A program made the position numbers and the translations under genes. From positions 124,001 to 188,000 of the forward strand of contig NZ_SPEY01000023.1 of assembly GCF_009360615.1 (NCBI RefSeq): 64,000 nucleotides of DNA, in the 5' to 3' direction. The notes beneath the pieces are model-generated. The model made no database searches. It saw nothing but the letters and a program-made list of their open reading frames with translations, and had not been told where the DNA came from. Numbering within the stretch: position 1 is the stretch's first letter; every line of letters starts with the position of its first letter. The stretch comes from Comamonas sp. (lineage in GTDB: Bacteria > Pseudomonadota > Gammaproteobacteria > Burkholderiales > Burkholderiaceae_C). Below are positions 1 through 8,703 of this stretch, one piece after another.

Positions 1-1074
1 GAGCGCTGCCGTGTGGGCGGCGAGATCGTGAAGGCCGAGGAACTGATTCCGCATTTTGAAGCGGTGGAGCAGGCCAGGGTCAAGGACGGCAAAGAGGTTG
101 CGCTCACTTACTTCGAGTTCACCACGCTGGCGATCCTGCGTCTGATGAGCCTGTCCAGGCTGGATGTGGCGATTCTGGAGGTGGGTCTGGGGGGCAGGCT
201 CGATGCCACCAACATCATCGATGCCGACTGCGCCATCATCACCAGCATCGATCTCGATCACATGGAGCTGCTGGGGCCGGACCGCGAAAGCATAGGCCGC
301 GAGAAGGCCGGCATCATGCGCGCCGGTCGCCCTGTCATTGTCAGCGACCCGGTGCCGCCGCAAAGCGTGATCGATCACGCGGCCGAAATCGGTGCCGACC
401 TCTGGCGCTTCGGCAAGGACTTCAACTACGACGGCGACAAGCAGCAATGGGGTTGGGCCGGTCGTGGCCGTCGCTATGCGGGGCTGGCCTACCCGGCGCT
501 GCGCGGCGCCAATCAGCTGATGAATGCCTCCGGCGTGCTGGCCGCCTATGAAGCCATTCGCGCCAAGCTGCCGGTGACGGCGCAGGCCGTGCGCACGGGC
601 CTGTCCATGGTGGAGTTGCCCGGTCGCTTCCAGATCGTCCCTGGTCAGCCCACGCTGGTGCTGGATGTGGCGCACAACCCGCACTCGGTGGCAGCGCTCA
701 CCGCGAATCTCGATGCCATGGGCTATTTCCCGACCACGCATGCCGTGTTCGGTGCCATGGCCGACAAGGACTGGGAGCCCATGCTCACCAAGGTGGGGCC
801 GCTGGTCGATCGCTGGTATTTCTCCGATCTGCCCACGCCGCGTGCCGACTCGGCAGAAAACCTCAGGGCCAGGCTGCAGCAGCTGCAGGCCCAAGGCGTG
901 ATCCGCAAGGAGGTGAGCATGCAGACCTTTGCCAATCCCCAGCAGGCCCTGGATGCCGCAGTCGCGGCCTCGGAGGCGGCTGATAGAATCGTGGTCTTTG
1001 GATCGTTCTTCACCGTGGGCGGAGTGTTGCAAAACGGCACGCCTCGTCTGAACGCCAAACACCTGACTCACTGA
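1..1074 (+). CDS. folC: FolC, dihydrofolate/folylpolyglutamate synthase (5'-truncated by window)
   Basis: This is the C-terminal part of the ATP-dependent ligase that adds glutamate to dihydropteroate and to folates in the cytoplasm. The frame is open from base 1 (E-R-C-R-V-G-G-E), so the true start lies upstream of the window. Visible family features are EVGLGGRLDATN and the SIDLDHMELLG stretch near the ATP/Mg site, and the Mur-ligase C-terminal domain beginning around VELPGRFQ with LDVAHNPH. It is followed 57 bp later by a SPOR protein, then cvpA and purF, which is the same order as in the E. coli folC-dedD-cvpA-purF cluster. Identification is secure; only the N-terminus is missing. Confidence 0.96.
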   Translation, partial: ERCRVGGEIVKAEELIPHFEAVEQARVKDGKEVALTYFEFTTLAILRLMSLSRLDVAILEVGLGGRLDATNIIDADCAIITSIDLDHMELLGPDRESIGREKAGIMRAGRPVIVSDPVPPQSVIDHAAEIGADLWRFGKDFNYDGDKQQWGWAGRGRRYAGLAYPALRGANQLMNASGVLAAYEAIRAKLPVTAQAVRTGLSMVELPGRFQIVPGQPTLVLDVAHNPHSVAALTANLDAMGYFPTTHAVFGAMADKDWEPMLTKVGPLVDRWYFSDLPTPRADSAENLRARLQQLQAQGVIRKEVSMQTFANPQQALDAAVAASEAADRIVVFGSFFTVGGVLQNGTPRLNAKHLTH

Positions 1075-1131
1075 GTCAGCGGCCTGCCCCACCGGCCTTG
1101 CCGGGCGGCAGGCCTCAACAAGTCCTCACTC

Positions 1132-2079
1132 ATGGCATTTTTCAATTTCCGTTGGCCTGGCAAAAAAGACGAAGCCGAGTCCGTGGCTGGAGCCAAGCGT
1201 CCCAGCCGCCTGGCCCAGGGCGAAAGCGTGGAAGCCATGCGCCGCCGCGCACGTCATCGCCTCATCGGGGCGGCCGTGCTGGTGCTGATCGGTGTGGTGG
1301 GCTTCCCGCTGTTGTTCGATACGCAGCCACGTCCCATTCCGGTCAATATTCCGATTGAAATTCCCGATCAGGCCAATTCGGCCCCTGAAGTCGTCCCTGG
1401 CGCCCGCGTGGCGAGCCAGGCGGCCGCGCCGTCGGGACGTGTTGCAGCCAATGCGTCTCTGGATGACGGTGAAGAGGTGCTGGCGCCCTCTGCCAGGCCG
1501 GCAGCTCCTGCAGCGCCTGCGGCTTCGGCCAGTGCGCCTGCGGCACCTGCAGTAGGGGCCGCAGTGGCTGCTGCCGCCGCAGGCACTGCCGCAGCAGTGA
1601 CATCCCAGGTCAGGCCCGAGCCCAAACCAGACGTCAAACCTCAGCCCAAGCCCGAACGCAAGCCGGAGCCCAAGCCCGAAAAGCCCAAGGCCGAGGTCAA
1701 GCCAGAGGTTAAATCGGAGATCAAGAAGCCGGAAGCCAAACCCGAGCCCAGGCACAAGCCTGAAGCACCCAAGGTGGACGAGGCCGCCCGTGCCCGTGCA
1801 CTTCTGGAGGGGCGCAGTACCTCGGAAGCTGCTCCGGCCAGGGAGGCTGCAGCGACGAACGAACGCTTCATCGTGCAGATCGGCGCCTTTGCCGAAGTCG
1901 GCAAGGCTAACGAAATCAAGGGCAAGCTCGGTGCCGGAGCCTTTACCCAGACCGTGGATACCAAGGACGGCAAGCGTACACGTGTTCGCATGGGGCCGTT
2001 CAAGAGCCGTGAAGAAGCCGAGAAGGCTGCAGCCCGAGCCAAGGCCCTGGGCTTGCCCGCATCGGTGTTCAAGGCTTGA
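1132..2079 (+). CDS. DedD-like SPOR-domain cell-division protein
   Basis: A 315-residue inner-membrane protein. A short cytoplasmic N-terminus (about residues 1-42) leads into one transmembrane helix (about 43-63, LIGAAVLVLIGVVGFPLLF). A long Ala- and Pro-rich linker follows, with repeated PKPE/KPEPKPE units (about 160-220), and then a C-terminal SPOR domain (about 243-315, starting RFIVQIGAFAEVGKA). SPOR domains bind denuded septal peptidoglycan, and the family member DedD works in cell constriction. The position between folC and cvpA matches dedD. The linker is low-complexity and its length is probably variable. The start ATG follows TCCTCACTC with no strong Shine-Dalgarno sequence. Confidence 0.9.
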   Translation: MAFFNFRWPGKKDEAESVAGAKRPSRLAQGESVEAMRRRARHRLIGAAVLVLIGVVGFPLLFDTQPRPIPVNIPIEIPDQANSAPEVVPGARVASQAAAPSGRVAANASLDDGEEVLAPSARPAAPAAPAASASAPAAPAVGAAVAAAAAGTAAAVTSQVRPEPKPDVKPQPKPERKPEPKPEKPKAEVKPEVKSEIKKPEAKPEPRHKPEAPKVDEAARARALLEGRSTSEAAPAREAAATNERFIVQIGAFAEVGKANEIKGKLGAGAFTQTVDTKDGKRTRVRMGPFKSREEAEKAAARAKALGLPASVFKA

Positions 2080-2107
2080 GCGCCGCTTGCCGGCAACGGT
2101 TGGATTG

Positions 2108-2605
2108 ATGAGCACGCTGGACTGGATGTTCGTGGCCGTGGTGCTGGCCTCCTTGTTGCTGGGAGCCTGGCGCGGTCTGGTCTATGAAGTCCTGTCTCTG
2201 CTGGGCTGGGTGGTGGGTTTTGTGGTTGCTCGCAGCTGGGCGCAAGAGGTGGCGGTGTGGCTGCCGCTGGACGGCTGGGATATGCAGCTGCGTTACGCGG
2301 CAGGCTTTGTGTTGCTGCTGGTGGGGGCCATGTTCGCCTGGGGAGTGATCTCCTGGTTGTCCAAGCAGTTGATTGAAGCCGTGGGGCTGAGGCCGGTGGA
2401 CCGCACGTTGGGCGCCTTGTTCGGCGTCTTGCGTGGCGGCCTGCTGCTGCTGGTGCTGGCGCTGGTGATCCAGTACACGCCGCTGCACCAGGCGCTGTGG
2501 TGGCAGGATTCGGCGCTCGCGCCCTGGCTGACCGAGGTGCTGGGCTGGGCGCTGCCGGCATTGCCGCAGGAGTGGGGGCAGTATCTGCCCCGGGCTTCCT
2601 CTTGA
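2108..2605 (+). CDS. cvpA: CvpA family inner-membrane protein
   Basis: A 165-residue membrane protein of the CvpA family, named for colicin V production in E. coli; its molecular role is not settled. Four hydrophobic segments are visible (about residues 4-24, 26-43, 62-84 and 99-121). The start chosen is the ATG reading MSTLDWMFVAV; the longer open frame upstream overlaps the SPOR gene and has no family similarity. It lies 28 bp after the SPOR gene and upstream of purF, the usual cvpA-purF pairing. Confidence 0.92.
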   Translation: MSTLDWMFVAVVLASLLLGAWRGLVYEVLSLLGWVVGFVVARSWAQEVAVWLPLDGWDMQLRYAAGFVLLLVGAMFAWGVISWLSKQLIEAVGLRPVDRTLGALFGVLRGGLLLLVLALVIQYTPLHQALWWQDSALAPWLTEVLGWALPALPQEWGQYLPRASS

Positions 2606-2711
2606 AGCGAAGTTTTTTTGCCGCAATTGACCTCAGGGTCGAGAGTGGCTAAGGCGCTTGCTGTAAAACGCAGCGGGTGCCGACGAGAGTTTGGTGTTGG
2701 CGTGATCCGCC

Positions 2712-2858
2712 ATGCCGGATATCAAAGCGCAGGCTAGCCAATGGGTGGCGAAGCAGGCGAGTGTGGCGAAGGGCAACTTTCGCGAACAGATGGAACGCAA
2801 CTATGTGTGGAATCGTTGGTGTGGTGAGTACCACACCCGTGAATCAGCTGATTTATGA
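2712..2858 (+). CDS. Possible 48-residue upstream ORF overlapping the purF start
   Basis: An ATG at 2712 opens a 48-codon frame (M-P-D-I-K-A-Q-A-S-Q-W...) that ends inside purF, out of frame with it, overlapping the purF start by 56 nt. The predicted peptide is rich in Ala, Gln and Lys and could form an amphipathic helix. There is no good Shine-Dalgarno sequence. I do not recognise it. It may be a leader peptide, the remnant of a longer gene, or chance. Confidence 0.2.
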   Translation: MPDIKAQASQWVAKQASVAKGNFREQMERNYVWNRWCGEYHTRESADL

Positions 2859-4311
2859 CGCTTTGCTGCTGCTGCAGCACCGTGGGCAGGATGCAGCCGG
2901 CATCGTGACCCAGCAGGAACGCAAGTTCTTCATGCACAAGGCCAAGGGCATGGTGAAGGATGTGTTTCGCACCCGCAACATGCGTGCTCTGCCCGGTGAT
3001 GTGGGTCTGGGTCAGGTGCGCTATCCCACGGCGGGCAATGCTTCCAGCGAGGAGGAAGCCCAGCCCTTCTACGTGAATGCGCCCTTCGGTATCGTCATGG
3101 TGCACAACGGCAACCTCACCAATGCCAAGCAGCTGCGCCGCGAACTGGCGGACACCGATCACCGCCACACCAACACCGAAAGCGACTCCGAGGTTCTGCT
3201 CAACGTGCTGGCGCACGAGATTGGCCGCGCCTCCAGCGGTGCGCCGCTCCAGAGCGAGGAAATCTTCAAGGCCGTGCGTGCGGTGCACAAGCGCATCAAG
3301 GGCTCCTATGCCGTGATTGCGCTGATCGCCGGCTACGGCCTGCTGGCCTTCCGCGATCCCTTCGGCATTCGTCCGCTGTGCATGGGCCGCGGCAATGACG
3401 GCACCATCATGCTGGCCAGCGAGTCCGTGGCGCTGGAGGGTACGACCCATCAGTTCGAGCGCGACATCGCTCCCGGCGAAGCGATCTTCGTGCACAACGA
3501 TGGCCGCATCGAGAGCCTGCAGTGCGCTGAAAAGACCCAGCTCAACCCCTGCGTGTTCGAGTATGTGTATCTGGCACGCCCCGACTCCACCATGGACGGG
3601 ATCTCCGTCTATCAGGCCCGCCTGAACATGGGCGAGACGCTGGCCAAGCGCGTGATCTCCATGGTGCCCCCCAATGAAATCGATGCGGTCATTCCCATCC
3701 CCGAATCGAGCCGCCCCAGCGCCATGCAGCTGGCCCAGCTGCTGGGCAAGCCCTATCGCGAAGGTTTTGTGAAAAACCGCTACGTGGGCCGCACCTTCAT
3801 CATGCCCGGCCAGGGGGCGCGCAAGAAGTCGGTGCGCCAGAAACTCAATGCCATCAGCAGCGAGTTCAAGGGCCGCAATGTGCTGCTGGTCGATGACTCC
3901 ATCGTGCGCGGCACCACCTCCAAGGAAATCGTGCAGATGGCGCGCGATGCCGGTGCCAACAAGGTGTATCTGGCCTCGGCTGCGCCTCCCGTGCGCCACC
4001 CCAATGTGTATGGCATCGACATGCCCACGCGCTCCGAGCTGGTGGCGCATGGCCGCACGGTCGAGGAAATTCGCCAGGTCATCGGCTGCGACGCGCTGAT
4101 CTACCAGGATGTGGAAGCCATGAAGCAGGCCGTGGGCAAGATCAATCCCCAGGTGAGCGGCTTCGAAGCCTCCTGCTTTGACGGCATCTACATCACCGGC
4201 GATATTTCCGATGACGAGGTGACGGCGCTCAACGAAGGCCGCAACCGTGGCAGCGAAGAGGAGAGCGAAGACACATCGCGCCTGTCCCTGCCCAACGCCC
4301 AGGAAAGCTGA
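2803..4311 (+). CDS. purF: PurF, amidophosphoribosyltransferase
   Basis: Glutamine PRPP amidotransferase, the committed first step of de novo purine synthesis (PRPP plus glutamine to phosphoribosylamine). It has 502 residues, the family's usual length. The start reads M-C-G-I-V-G: removal of Met exposes the catalytic N-terminal Cys of the Ntn glutaminase domain (about residues 1-240). The phosphoribosyltransferase domain carries the PRPP loop VLLVDDSIVRGTTS near residues 360-373. An in-frame extension upstream to about 2677 is rejected because it would bury the catalytic Cys. A rho-independent terminator follows. A small out-of-frame ORF overlaps the start and is listed separately. Confidence 0.97.
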   Translation: MCGIVGVVSTTPVNQLIYDALLLLQHRGQDAAGIVTQQERKFFMHKAKGMVKDVFRTRNMRALPGDVGLGQVRYPTAGNASSEEEAQPFYVNAPFGIVMVHNGNLTNAKQLRRELADTDHRHTNTESDSEVLLNVLAHEIGRASSGAPLQSEEIFKAVRAVHKRIKGSYAVIALIAGYGLLAFRDPFGIRPLCMGRGNDGTIMLASESVALEGTTHQFERDIAPGEAIFVHNDGRIESLQCAEKTQLNPCVFEYVYLARPDSTMDGISVYQARLNMGETLAKRVISMVPPNEIDAVIPIPESSRPSAMQLAQLLGKPYREGFVKNRYVGRTFIMPGQGARKKSVRQKLNAISSEFKGRNVLLVDDSIVRGTTSKEIVQMARDAGANKVYLASAAPPVRHPNVYGIDMPTRSELVAHGRTVEEIRQVIGCDALIYQDVEAMKQAVGKINPQVSGFEASCFDGIYITGDISDDEVTALNEGRNRGSEEESEDTSRLSLPNAQES

Positions 4312-4347
4312 GTGCCGGCGTTTTCGCGCAGCGAATGACTGAGTGTG

Positions 4348-4372
4348 AAAGGGTTGCTGAGGCAACCCTTTT
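4348..4372 (+). terminator. Rho-independent terminator after purF
   Basis: AAAGGGTTGC and GCAACCCTTT form a 10-bp stem with a short TGAG loop followed by T-rich sequence, 36 bp past the purF stop. It separates the folC-purF group from metZ. Confidence 0.85.
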
Positions 4373-4502
4373 CATTCAGGAGGACAATGGCATGGCTGTG
4401 CGGTCGGAGTGCTCCTTTAAAGTGAGTTAATGACGTATGTGCATCAAGCATTTGAGGCTGGTATGGCTCAAACTACTCGATGTGCGAGCAAAGCGTATTC
4501 AA

Positions 4503-4530
4503 AGACCGGCACGGCGAGTGCCGCCGGTCA
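4503..4530 (+). promoter_or_regulatory. GC-rich hairpin in the metZ 5' region
   Basis: CCGGCAC and GTGCCGCCGG can pair around GGCGA, giving a stem with a one-base bulge about 55 bp upstream of the metZ ATG. It is not followed by a T-tract, so it does not look like a simple terminator. I could not match it to a known SAM riboswitch class. Confidence 0.25.
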
Positions 4531-4582
4531 AGCTGGTAGAGCAGCATGCGTGCGGGCCTCATTGGCGGTCTGCAGCGGACTC

Positions 4583-5827
4583 ATGACCAGTACCAACCAT
4601 CTGGATTTGACGATTGTGACCAACAAGACATTACCCGAAGGTTTGCATCCCGAAACCCTGGCCGTGCGCGAGGCGGTCGAGCGCAGCCAGTGGGGCGAGC
4701 ATTGCGAAGCCCTGTACATGACCAGCAGCTTCGTGCAGCCCGATGCGGCGACCGCAGCGCGTCGCTTTGCCAATGAAGAGCCGGGCTTCACCTACAGCCG
4801 CACCGGCAACCCCACGGTCACCAGCTTTGAAAAGCGTCTGGCGGCCATGGAAGGTACGGAATGTGCGGTCGCGACCTCCACCGGCATGTCGGCCATCCTG
4901 CTGGTGGCGTTGACGGCACTCAAGACGGGCGATCATGTGGTCTGCTCGCAGTCCATGTTCGGCTCCACCATCAAGCTGCTGGGCACCGAGATGGCACGCT
5001 TCGGCGTGGAAACCACGTTTGTCTCGCAGACCGATATCGATGCCTGGAAGGCGGCCATCAAGCCCAACACACGCATGTTGTTTGCCGAGACGCCGACCAA
5101 CCCGCTGACCGATCTTTGCGACATCGCCGCACTGGCCGAGCTGGCGCACGGCCACAACGCGCTGCTGGCCGTGGACAACAGCTTTGCCACTCCCGTGCTG
5201 CAGCAGCCCGTGAAGTTCGGTGCCGACCTTGTCGTGCATTCGGGCACCAAGTTCCTCGACGGCCAGGGCCGCGTCATGGCCGGTGCGGTGTGCGGCACTG
5301 TGGCCCTGGTGGACAAGGTCATGGGCACTTTCCTGCGCAGTGGCGGTCTGAACATCGCTCCCTACAATGCCTGGACGGTGATGAAGGGCCTGGAAACCCT
5401 GGCTCTGCGCGTCAAGGCGCAAAGCGCCGCAGCGCTGGCATTTGCCGCCTGGCTGGAGGCCCATCCGAAGGTGGCGCGTGTGTACTATCCGGGTCTCAAG
5501 AGTCACCCTCAGCACGAGCTGGCGATGCGCCAGCAAAACGGCATGGGCGGCGCCGTGCTGGCCTTTGACGTGGTGGGGGAGGGCGCAGAGCAGCTGCGTG
5601 CCAATGCCTTCCATGTGGTGGACAGCACGCGTCTGTGCTCGATCACGGCCAACCTCGGGGATGTGAAGACCACCATCACCCATCCGGCCAGTACCTCGCA
5701 CGGCCGTCTGACCGAGGCCCAGCGCCAGGCTGCTGGCGTGGGTCAGGGGCTGATTCGTATCTCCGTGGGTCTGGAGCATCTGGAAGATCTCAAGGTCGAC
5801 CTGGCTCGCGGACTGGATACGCTGTGA
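4583..5827 (+). CDS. metZ: MetZ, O-succinylhomoserine sulfhydrylase
   Basis: A 414-residue PLP enzyme of the Cys/Met metabolism family, which makes homocysteine directly from O-succinylhomoserine and sulfide. The PLP lysine is in HSGTKFLDGQG (Lys about 223). Other family marks are SSFVQPDAATAARRFA near the N-terminus and TNPLTDLCDI in the middle. I chose the ATG of MTSTNHLDLT; the frame stays open upstream to 4430 but that stretch is not conserved-looking. Cystathionine gamma-synthase is the alternative in this family. MetZ is favoured by the N-terminal sequence ETLAVREAVERSQWGEHCEALYMTSSF, typical of betaproteobacterial MetZ. Confidence 0.92.
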   Translation: MTSTNHLDLTIVTNKTLPEGLHPETLAVREAVERSQWGEHCEALYMTSSFVQPDAATAARRFANEEPGFTYSRTGNPTVTSFEKRLAAMEGTECAVATSTGMSAILLVALTALKTGDHVVCSQSMFGSTIKLLGTEMARFGVETTFVSQTDIDAWKAAIKPNTRMLFAETPTNPLTDLCDIAALAELAHGHNALLAVDNSFATPVLQQPVKFGADLVVHSGTKFLDGQGRVMAGAVCGTVALVDKVMGTFLRSGGLNIAPYNAWTVMKGLETLALRVKAQSAAALAFAAWLEAHPKVARVYYPGLKSHPQHELAMRQQNGMGGAVLAFDVVGEGAEQLRANAFHVVDSTRLCSITANLGDVKTTITHPASTSHGRLTEAQRQAAGVGQGLIRISVGLEHLEDLKVDLARGLDTL

Positions 5828-5973
5828 AACACCCCCAGGGTCGCTTCGTGCCTTCGCCCCTCAAGGGGAGGCTGTGCTCCGACGCGGCGCTTGCTCGGCA
5901 TCTCTGATCGAGACTGCGTGCGCATCAAGCGCCGCAGCCTTGCCACAGGGAATGTCTCACAAGGATTTCTGAT

Positions 5974-7380
5974 ATGACTAACAAGATTCGCACCCGCTTT
6001 GCCCCCTCGCCTACCGGCTTTATCCACCTGGGCAATATTCGTTCCGCCCTCTACCCCTGGGCTTTTGCGCGTGCCAACGGCGGCGACTTCGTGCTGCGCA
6101 TCGAGGACACCGATCTGGAGCGCTCCACCCAGGCATCCGTGGACGTGATCCTCGAAGGTATGGAATGGTTGCAACTGGACCACGACGAAGGTCCGTTCTA
6201 CCAGATGCAGCGCATGGATCGCTACAAGCAGGTGCTGGCCACGCTGCAGGAAAAAGGCTTTGTCTACCCCTGCTACATGAGCATGGAGGAACTGGACGCG
6301 CTGCGTGAAAAGCAGATGGCGGCCAAGGAAAAGCCTCGCTATGACGGCACATGGCGCCCCGAGGAAGGCAAGGTGCTGCCTCCCATCCCCGAAGGCGTGA
6401 AGCCCGTGCTGCGGTTCAAGACTCCGCAAACCGGCGTGGTGGGCTGGGACGACAAGTGCAAGGGCCGTATCGAATTCCAGAATTCCGAGCTGGACGACCT
6501 GGTGATTGCACGTCCCGACGGCACGCCCACCTACAACTTCTGCGTCTGCGTGGACGACATGGACATGAACATTACCCATGTCATCCGTGGCGACGACCAT
6601 GTGAACAACACGCCGCGCCAGATCCACATCTTCGAAGCGCTGGGTGCCACCGTGCCGACCTTTGCCCATCTGCCCACCGTGCTCAACGAGCAGGGCGAGA
6701 AGATGAGCAAGCGCAATGGTGCCAAGGCCGTGACGCAGTACCGTGACGAGGGCTATCTGCCCGATGCCATGGTGAACTATCTGGCGCGTCTGGGCTGGAG
6801 CCACGGCGACGACGAGATCTTCAGCCGCGCCCAGTTCCTGGAATGGTTCAATCTGGACCACCTGGGCCGCAGCGCCGGTCAGTTTGACGAAGCCAAACTG
6901 CGCTGGGTCAATGCCCAGCATCTGAAGGCCATGGACGACGCCGAGCTGGCCCAGTTGGTCAAGCCCTTTGTCATCAAGGCCGGCGTGGCCGAGAACCTGA
7001 TCGACGCCGATGACCGGCTGGTGCGCATTGCGGCCCTGTTCAAGGATCGCTGCGAGACCCTGGTGGACCTGGCCAACTGGGCCAAGGTCTTCTATGTGGA
7101 TGGCGTGGACCGCAATGCGGAAGACTACGCCAAGCATGTGACCGAGGCGGCCGTCCCCGTGCTGGATGCATTTGTATCCGTGGTCGAGAGCGTGGACTGG
7201 ACCAAGGAATCCATTGCCGCGGCGATCAAGGAGTTGCTCAAGGCGCAGGGCGTGAAAATGCCCGTGCTGGCCATGCCCGTACGTGTTCTGACCGTGGGCA
7301 CGGCCCATACGCCCTCGGTGGATGCAGTGCTGGAATTGCTCGGACGTGAAAAAGTTATCGCTCGTTTGAAAAATCGCTAA
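5974..7380 (+). CDS. gltX: GltX, glutamyl-tRNA synthetase
   Basis: A 468-residue class I aminoacyl-tRNA synthetase that charges tRNA-Glu. The HIGH-type motif is in [13 protein letters not shown] (about residues 8-20) and the KMSKS-type motif is EKMSKRNGA (about 243-251). The ATG follows AAGGATTTCTGAT, a usable ribosome-binding site. The gene ends directly at a tRNA cluster containing tRNA-Glu, its own substrate. The likely tRNA promoter overlaps the last codons of gltX. Confidence 0.97.
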   Translation: MTNKIRTRFAPSPTGFIHLGNIRSALYPWAFARANGGDFVLRIEDTDLERSTQASVDVILEGMEWLQLDHDEGPFYQMQRMDRYKQVLATLQEKGFVYPCYMSMEELDALREKQMAAKEKPRYDGTWRPEEGKVLPPIPEGVKPVLRFKTPQTGVVGWDDKCKGRIEFQNSELDDLVIARPDGTPTYNFCVCVDDMDMNITHVIRGDDHVNNTPRQIHIFEALGATVPTFAHLPTVLNEQGEKMSKRNGAKAVTQYRDEGYLPDAMVNYLARLGWSHGDDEIFSRAQFLEWFNLDHLGRSAGQFDEAKLRWVNAQHLKAMDDAELAQLVKPFVIKAGVAENLIDADDRLVRIAALFKDRCETLVDLANWAKVFYVDGVDRNAEDYAKHVTEAAVPVLDAFVSVVESVDWTKESIAAAIKELLKAQGVKMPVLAMPVRVLTVGTAHTPSVDAVLELLGREKVIARLKNR

Positions 7381-7395
7381 AAACCTGTCTATAAT
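7366..7395 (+). promoter_or_regulatory. Sigma70-type promoter of the first tRNA cluster
   Basis: TTGAAA (7366-7371) and TATAAT (7390-7395) are separated by 18 bp and sit about 50 bp upstream of tRNA-Ala. The -35 box lies inside the last codons of gltX. Confidence 0.6.
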
Positions 7396-7446
7396 TCGAG
7401 TCTCTGCAAAACGCGACTGATAAAAAGGTTGTCCTGCAGAGAGTTT

Positions 7447-7522
<76 letters not shown>

Positions 7523-7568
7523 AAATTTAATGACGGCGAGTCGCAAGGCTCGAATCGTTCTAGGAATT

Positions 7569-7644
7569 GACCCTATCGTCTAGAGGCCTAGGACATCACC
7601 CTTTCACGGTGAGTACCGGGGTTCGAATCCCCGTAGGGTCGCCA
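7569..7644 (+). tRNA. tRNA-Glu (TTC), copy 1
   Basis: 76 nt with encoded CCA. The acceptor GACCCTA pairs with TAGGGTC, and the anticodon loop CTTTCAC on stem CACC/GGTG gives TTC. Identical to copy 2 at 15035. Confidence 0.97.
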
Positions 7645-7650
7645 AGTTTG

Positions 7651-7672
7651 AAGCGCTTGCAGCTACATGATA
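7651..7672. repeat. Short dispersed repeat in tRNA spacer, copy 1
   Basis: AAGCGCTTGCAGCTACATGA, matching the AAGCGCTTGnAGCTAT core found at three other places in the window. Confidence 0.45.
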
Positions 7673-7692
7673 TGTAGCAAAGCTTCCTGCCA

Positions 7693-7769
7693 GGAGTGGT
7701 AGTTCAGTTGGTTAGAATACCGGCCTGTCACGCCGGGGGTCGCGGGTTCGAGTCCCGTCCACTCCGCCA
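7693..7769 (+). tRNA. tRNA-Asp (GTC), copy 1
   Basis: 77 nt with encoded CCA. The acceptor GGAGTGG pairs with CCACTCC, and the anticodon loop CTGTCAC on stem CCGGC/GCCGG gives GTC. Identical to copy 2 at 15159. Confidence 0.97.
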
Positions 7770-7774
7770 GATTC

Positions 7775-7811
7775 AAAAAGCCGCAATCAAGAAATTGGTT
7801 GCGGCTTTTTT
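7775..7811 (+). terminator. Terminator of tRNA cluster, copy 1
   Basis: AAAAAGCCGCAA and TTGCGGCTTTTT form a 12-bp stem around a 12-nt loop, directly after tRNA-Asp. It ends with a T-run. Confidence 0.9.
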
Positions 7812-8044
7812 GGCTTCTCACATCTCCGGCAGCCAAGCGTGCTCCTGACTTTCTAGCAAGATACCCTTGCCATGCAAGTGCTATGGCGATACGCTATCGT
7901 TCACCCTTACAGATGTTGACAAAAGTTTTGCATGTGGGAACTTTTGTTGCCGTTCAGTACACCATCCTGTCACCACCAGGTCGGTTTCCTGGTGGTTGTC
8001 CCTTCCCTATATTGCTGTTCGTTTAACCACCGCTTTCTCGATCC

Positions 8045-8458
8045 ATGCGCCCGGCGTCTTCCTTTCTGCTGTCGCTGCTGATGTTTGCTTCCATCATCGG
8101 AGTGCAACTCGTCGCCATGTGGCCCGCGGGTTCGCAGGATGTGGTGGCCATGGCCTATGTGCTCGACGCAGAGCCGCACGAGTACGGTGTCGATGTGCTG
8201 CAGGAGTTCGAGGACGATGTGGAAGAAGATACGGTGGAGTTCTCCATCCACCGCCCGCATCGCACTGCCGAACTCAATCCGGCACAGGATGATCGCAATG
8301 AACTGTTTGGTCCTCCCGAAGCGGTAGCCGTGGGTGTGGCCGATGTCCGGGTGCCTCCGCAAGAGCATGTGGTGCACCAGACCTCCCCCTGGCCGGAAAG
8401 CATGCTGCGTCCGCCCAATATGAGCCTGCCGCTGGCAGGCCAGCTCCAGCGCACCTGA
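8045..8458 (+). CDS. Small exported or membrane-anchored hypothetical protein upstream of efflux operon
   Basis: 137 residues. The N-terminus (residues 1-26, RPASSFLLSLLMFASIIGVQLVAMW) is a signal peptide or anchor. The mature part is acidic at about 45-65 and has several His residues later, which could bind metal. I do not recognise a family. It stands alone, about 245 bp ahead of the HME-RND efflux genes and in the same direction. A periplasmic accessory or sensor role like that of the small CzcI-type proteins beside czc operons is possible but is only an inference from position. Confidence 0.6.
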   Translation: MRPASSFLLSLLMFASIIGVQLVAMWPAGSQDVVAMAYVLDAEPHEYGVDVLQEFEDDVEEDTVEFSIHRPHRTAELNPAQDDRNELFGPPEAVAVGVADVRVPPQEHVVHQTSPWPESMLRPPNMSLPLAGQLQRT

Positions 8459-8703
8459 CGACCTTCGCGTCGCTGTGCTCGCGCCGGGCTTGATGCCCCC
8501 GATACCTGCCGTCCCCTGATTCCATGGCCTGAGGGCCTGGAATGTGCTTGTCTGCCGAGCATGTTTCCGAGTCAGGTCTGAGGCGGCTTCACCTTCTCAG
8601 GTGCAACTGATCCTGCATTGCATGTGGCGGCCTGCCGCATGTGCGTGACAGGGTTTCGACCCTTTCCTCACTTTATCTGCCCTCAAGAAGGCAGCTGTGT
8701 TCT

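Noticed and set aside
1126-2115. Long minus-strand open frame opposite the SPOR gene
   Set aside because: It mirrors the GC-rich, repeat-rich linker of the SPOR gene; its translation is Gly/Arg/Cys-rich and resembles no family.
2734-4365. 543-codon minus-strand open frame opposite purF
   Set aside because: purF on the plus strand is unmistakable; the antisense frame is His/Gly/Ala-rich shadow coding.
4440-4582. SAM riboswitch upstream of metZ
   Set aside because: A hairpin is present but no known SAM or SAH riboswitch core could be matched by eye.
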